From CAYQMF01 sp964418595 (GTDB lineage: Bacteria; Planctomycetota; UBA1135; UBA2386): 64,000 nucleotides of DNA. The position numbers and the translations under genes are program-made. The notes below the pieces were generated by a model. It searched no databases, had not been told where the DNA came from, and worked only from the letters and a program-made list of their open reading frames with translations. The stretch covers positions 36,702 through 100,701 of the forward strand of contig CAYQMF010000007.1 in assembly GCA_964418595.1 (NCBI GenBank). Direction: 5' to 3'. Each line of letters opens with the position of its first letter. Within the stretch, counting starts at the first letter, position 1. Positions 60,262 through 64,000 of the stretch are shown piece by piece.

Positions 60262-63036
60262 GAAGCGGCCGATGACGAGGACCACCAGGTTCGACGTCGC
60301 CACCCCGCGGGCGTTGACCCCGGGCGAGATCGTCGCGGTCTGGACGGGCACGTTGGAACCCGACAGGTTGACGTCGTTGGGGATCCCGATCGGCACCGTC
60401 GCCGTGCTCCCGAACGTCGGGAACGACAGCGTCAGCAGGATCGGGTTCACGTAGAGGAAGCACGACGGCATGTCGAGGAACGACAGCTCGATCCCCGGGA
60501 TGTCGAGCCCCAGCACGGCCACGCCGCCGAGGCTGCCGCCGCGGATGCCGCTCACCTGCAGGTTGCAGGTGGTGCCGATCAACGGTCGCGTCGCATCGAG
60601 CGACAACGGCTGGAGGTCGGTGCCCTGGGTCTGGAACGGCAGCGTGCCGGAGATGTCGCGCGAGCCGGGATCACGGTTGTTGGCCCCCGGGCTGAACGCG
60701 GTCAGCACCTGGTGCGCCACGACCGACATGCTCCGCCACACGTACTCGATCACGCCGGTGTTGTAGATCACGACCTGGAAGGTGTTCGAGGTCGAGGGTT
60801 GACCGTACTCCGGCACGTTGCGCCACGTGATGAGCACGCGGTTGCCCGGGGTGTCGACGGTGTAGAACACGTTGTTGACGTTGGTCGCACCGTCCGGCAG
60901 CAGGTCGGTCCAGTTCGAGAACAGACGCGGGCCGAGGGTCAGCATCTCATTCACGTCGGGGATGTAGTTGGTGTCCGTCGCCGCCGGGTTGAGGTGGATG
61001 AAGCCGTTGGAGCAGATCCGGATCGCGTTGGTGCTCCCGCCCGGGTAGCTCAACGCGAACGGCAGCGTCATCACGTTCGACACACTGTCGTCGGTGAGAG
61101 CGAGCCCCGCACCGGTCGGCGCGACGTAGGTCGCATTGACCGAACTCACGGCGTAGCCGCCGCCGCTCGGGGTCATCCGGATGGAGCGGTTGGCGAGGTC
61201 GAACGTGTTGCTGTTGAACAGCTCGTAGAACGACATCGTCCCACCCACACAGCCGACCCCCGACATCCGCACCGCGGCGAGGCCATTGGCGCTCGACAGG
61301 CCGAACGCCACCGCATACGGGACGCTCGCGATCTCGAGGCTCGCGGCGCTGACTTCGATGGTCAGGTTGCCGGTGATCGGCGAGCTGAACTCCACCTTCT
61401 CGTACAGGTTGCGAGGCGTCGCGCTGGTGGCCAGCACGGTGGCGCCGTTCTTGACGGTGAGGTTGAGGTTGGACCAGCTCGTGCCGGTCAGGACGTGACG
61501 GTTCCAGACCAGCGTCACCGCGTAGATCTGGTTCTGCACCGCCGCCAGCGTGTGCGTGTTCGGCGTGGTGGTCGAGCTGATCGTGCCGGAGAGCACTTCG
61601 TTGTTGCGGGCCGCCGCGCAGGCGAGGTCATCGCGCAGGTAACCCACGCCGTACGCGTTCCGGTCGAGCCCGACGTTCTGCGCCTGGATGCTCTCCGTGT
61701 TGTTGAGGAGCAGCGCCTTCAGCTCGCGCACATTGCTCGCCATGCGCGACGTCTTCACCAGGGCGCCGGCGCCGCACACCTGCGGCGAGGCCATCGAGGT
61801 CCCGTCCGCGACGTAGTCCGCGCCCTCGTTGCCGTACTGCGGCATCACCGTCTGCACGCCGTTGGCGGAGATGTCGGGGAAGAAGCGCGTCGGGTCGCCA
61901 CTGAGCGGGCCGCGCGACGAGAACCCCGCCACGGCCTTGCTCACCGGCGTCACCGCCGCCACCGCCAGCCCGTTCGCAGTCGACGAACTGCCGCCCGTGC
62001 TCGACCCACCGTTGCCGGCAGCCGTCACCGGCAGGACGCCGGCGTTCAGCGCGCAGGCATCGATCGCCTGCTGGCTCACGTCGGTCGGCGACGGACTGCT
62101 GCCGTACGACATGTTGGCGGTGACCGTGCCGTAGGTCGCCGCGTCGGCCGCGACCCGCTGCCAGCCCGCCGCCTCGATCGCCAGCGACGAACCGCACGAC
62201 GGCGACACGTCGCAGATCGAGTACATGATCACCTTGGCGTCGGACGCGTGCCCCGCGTCCTGCCCGGCGGACAGCCAACCTGCGCCCGCCGCGATCCCCG
62301 ACACGCCGGTGCCGTGCGGATGGCTGTTGTTCGCCGGCTGCGAGCCGATCTGGAACGCCCCCATCAGGCGCGAGCCGTCGAGCCCACCCGCAGTGTGGTT
62401 GTTCCGGTCGGCGTTGCGATAGAAGACCATGTGCGGCATGTTCGCGCCGTGCAGCGACGTGTCGGCGCTCGTGTCGACGATGGCGACCGCGACGCCGGTG
62501 CCGCGATTGCCCAGCGTGTGCTCGGCGTCGGCGTTGTGGTGGCTGCTGTTGGTCGCGACCTTGATGAACGGCATCGCGCCCGCGCCCAACGGGTAGGTCG
62601 CGAGGTCGGGGTCGACGAAGAGCACGTTCGGCATCCCGCGCACGAGCCCGACGTGCTCGTTCGGCAGGTCGATGTTGCAGGCGTTGATCAGCCAGAACGT
62701 GATGTTGACCGCGCCACCCAGGGCCTCGACCGCCTGCCGGAACTCGGCCTGGTCCTGCTGCGCCCGGCGCTCCAGGTCCTTCACGATTTCCGCCACCGCC
62801 GCGGGATCGCGGCGGTCGGTCGCGGCCTTGAACGCGGCGAGGTCGAAGCTCCGCGTCGCAAAGGTGACGTTGTAGCGGTGCGTGCCCGGCAGGCGCCCGG
62901 GCAGAGCCTCGGTGCCGATGCCGCGCTGCTGCTCCGTGAGCGGCACGACGGACGCGGTCGACTTGCTGACCTGTGCGGGAAGTGCGCCGAGTGCGAGAGC
63001 GGTACCGAAGACCGCGAGAGTGCGAGTGTGCTGCAT
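60259..63036 (-). CDS. Large secreted subtilisin-like (S8) serine peptidase with a C-terminal lineage module
   Basis: 925 residues from ATG 63036, with a signal peptide (AVFGTALALGALPAQ). A propeptide similar to that of the first subtilase (TRSFDLAAFKAATDRRD) leads to the catalytic domain: Asp188 in AIVDTSADT (usually DTGID), His241 in HPHGTGVSG, Asn342 in AAGNGGSS, Ser414 in GTSMASPQV. Beta-sandwich regions follow (NTHTLAAVQNQIYAVTLVWN; a lamin-tail-like segment MSFYELFNSNTFDLANRSIR; GSTNAIRICSNGFIHLN), and the last 120 residues match the shared tail (DMPSCFLYVNP; RGVATSNLVVLVIG). It is divergent from fadE. Confidence 0.92.
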   Translation of the reverse strand: MQHTRTLAVFGTALALGALPAQVSKSTASVVPLTEQQRGIGTEALPGRLPGTHRYNVTFATRSFDLAAFKAATDRRDPAAVAEIVKDLERRAQQDQAEFRQAVEALGGAVNITFWLINACNIDLPNEHVGLVRGMPNVLFVDPDLATYPLGAGAMPFIKVATNSSHHNADAEHTLGNRGTGVAVAIVDTSADTSLHGANMPHMVFYRNADRNNHTAGGLDGSRLMGAFQIGSQPANNSHPHGTGVSGIAAGAGWLSAGQDAGHASDAKVIMYSICDVSPSCGSSLAIEAAGWQRVAADAATYGTVTANMSYGSSPSPTDVSQQAIDACALNAGVLPVTAAGNGGSSTGGSSSTANGLAVAAVTPVSKAVAGFSSRGPLSGDPTRFFPDISANGVQTVMPQYGNEGADYVADGTSMASPQVCGAGALVKTSRMASNVRELKALLLNNTESIQAQNVGLDRNAYGVGYLRDDLACAAARNNEVLSGTISSTTTPNTHTLAAVQNQIYAVTLVWNRHVLTGTSWSNLNLTVKNGATVLATSATPRNLYEKVEFSSPITGNLTIEVSAASLEIASVPYAVAFGLSSANGLAAVRMSGVGCVGGTMSFYELFNSNTFDLANRSIRMTPSGGGYAVSSVNATYVAPTGAGLALTDDSVSNVMTLPFALSYPGGSTNAIRICSNGFIHLNPAATDTNYIPDVNEMLTLGPRLFSNWTDLLPDGATNVNNVFYTVDTPGNRVLITWRNVPEYGQPSTSNTFQVVIYNTGVIEYVWRSMSVVAHQVLTAFSPGANNRDPGSRDISGTLPFQTQGTDLQPLSLDATRPLIGTTCNLQVSGIRGGSLGGVAVLGLDIPGIELSFLDMPSCFLYVNPILLTLSFPTFGSTATVPIGIPNDVNLSGSNVPVQTATISPGVNARGVATSNLVVLVIGRF

Positions 63037-63274
63037 GGGTTTCGCTGGAGACCAGCCGGGAGACGATCGCCGATGCCACGGAGTGTGGCGGCGCGAAGAC
63101 TAACTGGTTCGGGGCCCGGTTGCGCGACCGCCATCCCGCCGGTTGGGCCGCACCGCAATCCGCATCACCAAGACACCGGCGCGACCGACCACACCCGCTT
63201 CCCGTCAAGCGACCCGGCCGACGCTTCCGATCCTCGGCCCGGAGGAGTCCCACGCGACTCAGCGCGCACGCACC

Positions 63275-64000
63275 ATGGATCTGCATCTCTTCTCGCTCGC
63301 CGGCAGCCTCGTCGGCCTCGGGCTGCTCGCCGCGGCCCTCACCCTCGGCTGCGTCGCCGCGCCCTTGTGGGCATGGACCGCGCTCTTCGCCGCGGCGCTC
63401 GTGCTGTTCTCGGCTCCGGTCTGGCTGCTGATCACAGCGGGCGCGATCGCAGCGTTCCTGCACGTTCCGCCGCTTCGCATCGCACTCAGCGCGGGCGTGA
63501 TGGCGCTCCTGCGCCGGCTGCAATTCCTGCCGGAGATCTCCGAGACCGAACGACAGGCGATCGAGGCGGGCGAGACCTGGCTCGAGGCGGAGCTGTTCTC
63601 CGGTCGCCCGGATCTGCGCCGCCTGGTGGATGCGCCGTACGGCGGGCTCAGCGCCACCGAGCAGACCTTCCTCGACCAGCAGGTCGAAGAGGTCTGCCGC
63701 ATGGTCGACGACTGGGACACGCACCAGCGCCGCGACCTGTCACCGGAGGTGTGGACGTACCTCAAGCGCGAAGGCTTCTTCGGGATGATCATCCCCAAGG
63801 AGTACGGCGGCCTCGGCTTCTCGCCGTCGGCGAACAGCGCGGTCGTCGCGAAGCTCTCGTCGCGCTCCATGCCGCTGGCGGTGACGGTGATGGTGCCGAA
63901 CTCGCTCGGCCCGGCGGAGCTGCTCATCCACTACGGCACGCAGGCGCAGCGCGACCACTACCTGCCGCGCCTCGCGCGCGGCGAGGACATGCCCTGCTTC
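63275..64000 (+). CDS. fadE: FadE-type membrane-associated acyl-CoA dehydrogenase, N-terminal part (runs off the window)
   Basis: 242 codons from ATG 63275 to the window end, no stop. Two hydrophobic stretches (GSLVGLGLLAAALTLGCVAA; ALFAAALVLFSAPVWLLITA) precede the soluble part, as in E. coli FadE. Matching blocks include EAGETWLEAELFSGRPDLRR, REGFFGMIIPKEYGGLGFSP, VPNSLGPAELLIHYGT and the final HYLPRLARGEDMPCF, which lies just before the FAD-binding domain. The enzyme performs the first oxidation of fatty-acid beta-oxidation at the membrane. The catalytic Glu and C-terminal FadE extension are outside the window. Confidence 0.95.
   Translation, partial: MDLHLFSLAGSLVGLGLLAAALTLGCVAAPLWAWTALFAAALVLFSAPVWLLITAGAIAAFLHVPPLRIALSAGVMALLRRLQFLPEISETERQAIEAGETWLEAELFSGRPDLRRLVDAPYGGLSATEQTFLDQQVEEVCRMVDDWDTHQRRDLSPEVWTYLKREGFFGMIIPKEYGGLGFSPSANSAVVAKLSSRSMPLAVTVMVPNSLGPAELLIHYGTQAQRDHYLPRLARGEDMPCF

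Noticed and set aside
61628..63724. 698-residue minus-strand frame spanning the fadE start
   Set aside because: It overlaps the subtilase in another frame and fadE on the other strand, both of which have clear motifs.
1..64000. tRNA genes, rRNA and CRISPR arrays
   Set aside because: No cloverleaf with a T-loop GTTCRANNC in a non-coding gap and no regularly spaced repeats were found by eye; a covariance-model scan could still reveal one.

Overview
The window is high-GC, gene-dense bacterial DNA. It most resembles a Planctomycetota chromosome scaffold. The grounds are multi-domain Ser/Thr kinases fused to SUMF/FGE-like, WD40 and zinc-ribbon parts, a type I sulfatase, secreted subtilases, and large secreted proteins with a recurring C-terminal module. 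Lipoproteins, Tat substrates, TolC- and Mla-type envelope systems and a FadE-type acyl-CoA dehydrogenase indicate a two-membrane cell. The species cannot be named from sequence alone. I saw no rRNA, tRNA or CRISPR array.

Left third (1-24.4 kb): the tail of an S9 peptidase; a kinase with zinc ribbons and a C-terminal SUMF-like domain; two small lipoproteins; a periplasmic aldehyde-oxidoreductase operon of the PaoABC type, in the order A-C-B followed by a Cys-rich 78-residue protein; a secreted unknown coupled to a D-aminoacylase-like amidohydrolase; a 400-bp gap holding a long hairpin; a dihaem cytochrome c with a predicted haem-b domain; a cupin/JmjC-like protein; a four-gene MacAB-TolC-like exporter (outer-membrane factor, adaptor, ATPase, permease) whose genes all overlap by 4 bases; a divergent porin; and a subtilase.

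Middle (24.4-42.7 kb): a kinase with a catalytically degenerate FGE-like domain, a secreted protein and a divergent sulfatase, then a kinase region broken by a 10-N scaffold gap. The two gap edges encode the same kinase segment, so the join probably fuses two different genes. A PD40 propeller protein follows. Next comes a scar of mobile-element debris: an orphan C-terminal module, a four-helix-bundle (23S-IVP/S23 family) gene between GGGAGC-type inverted repeats, and the 3' half of an IS4 transposase. After that are a Tat-exported unknown, a TPR-like lipoprotein, a GNAT acetyltransferase and a small unknown protein.

Right third (42.7-64 kb): a secreted protein with a jelly-roll-like tail divergent from an S41 peptidase, a membrane protein resembling GT-C glycosyltransferases, a secreted unknown, a MarR-GNAT fusion preceded by a perfect 11-bp palindrome, aspS, a complete Mla lipid-transport operon (STAS-MlaE fusion, MlaF, MlaD, auxiliary lipoprotein), a YkgJ-type cysteine-cluster protein, a YbbA/YbbP-like ABC pair, a second large subtilase, and the first 242 codons of fadE.

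Genes are mostly in tight operons with TGATG, ATGA or GTGA overlaps. Themes linking them are envelope transport, secreted hydrolases with a shared tail, and kinase signalling through the membrane.
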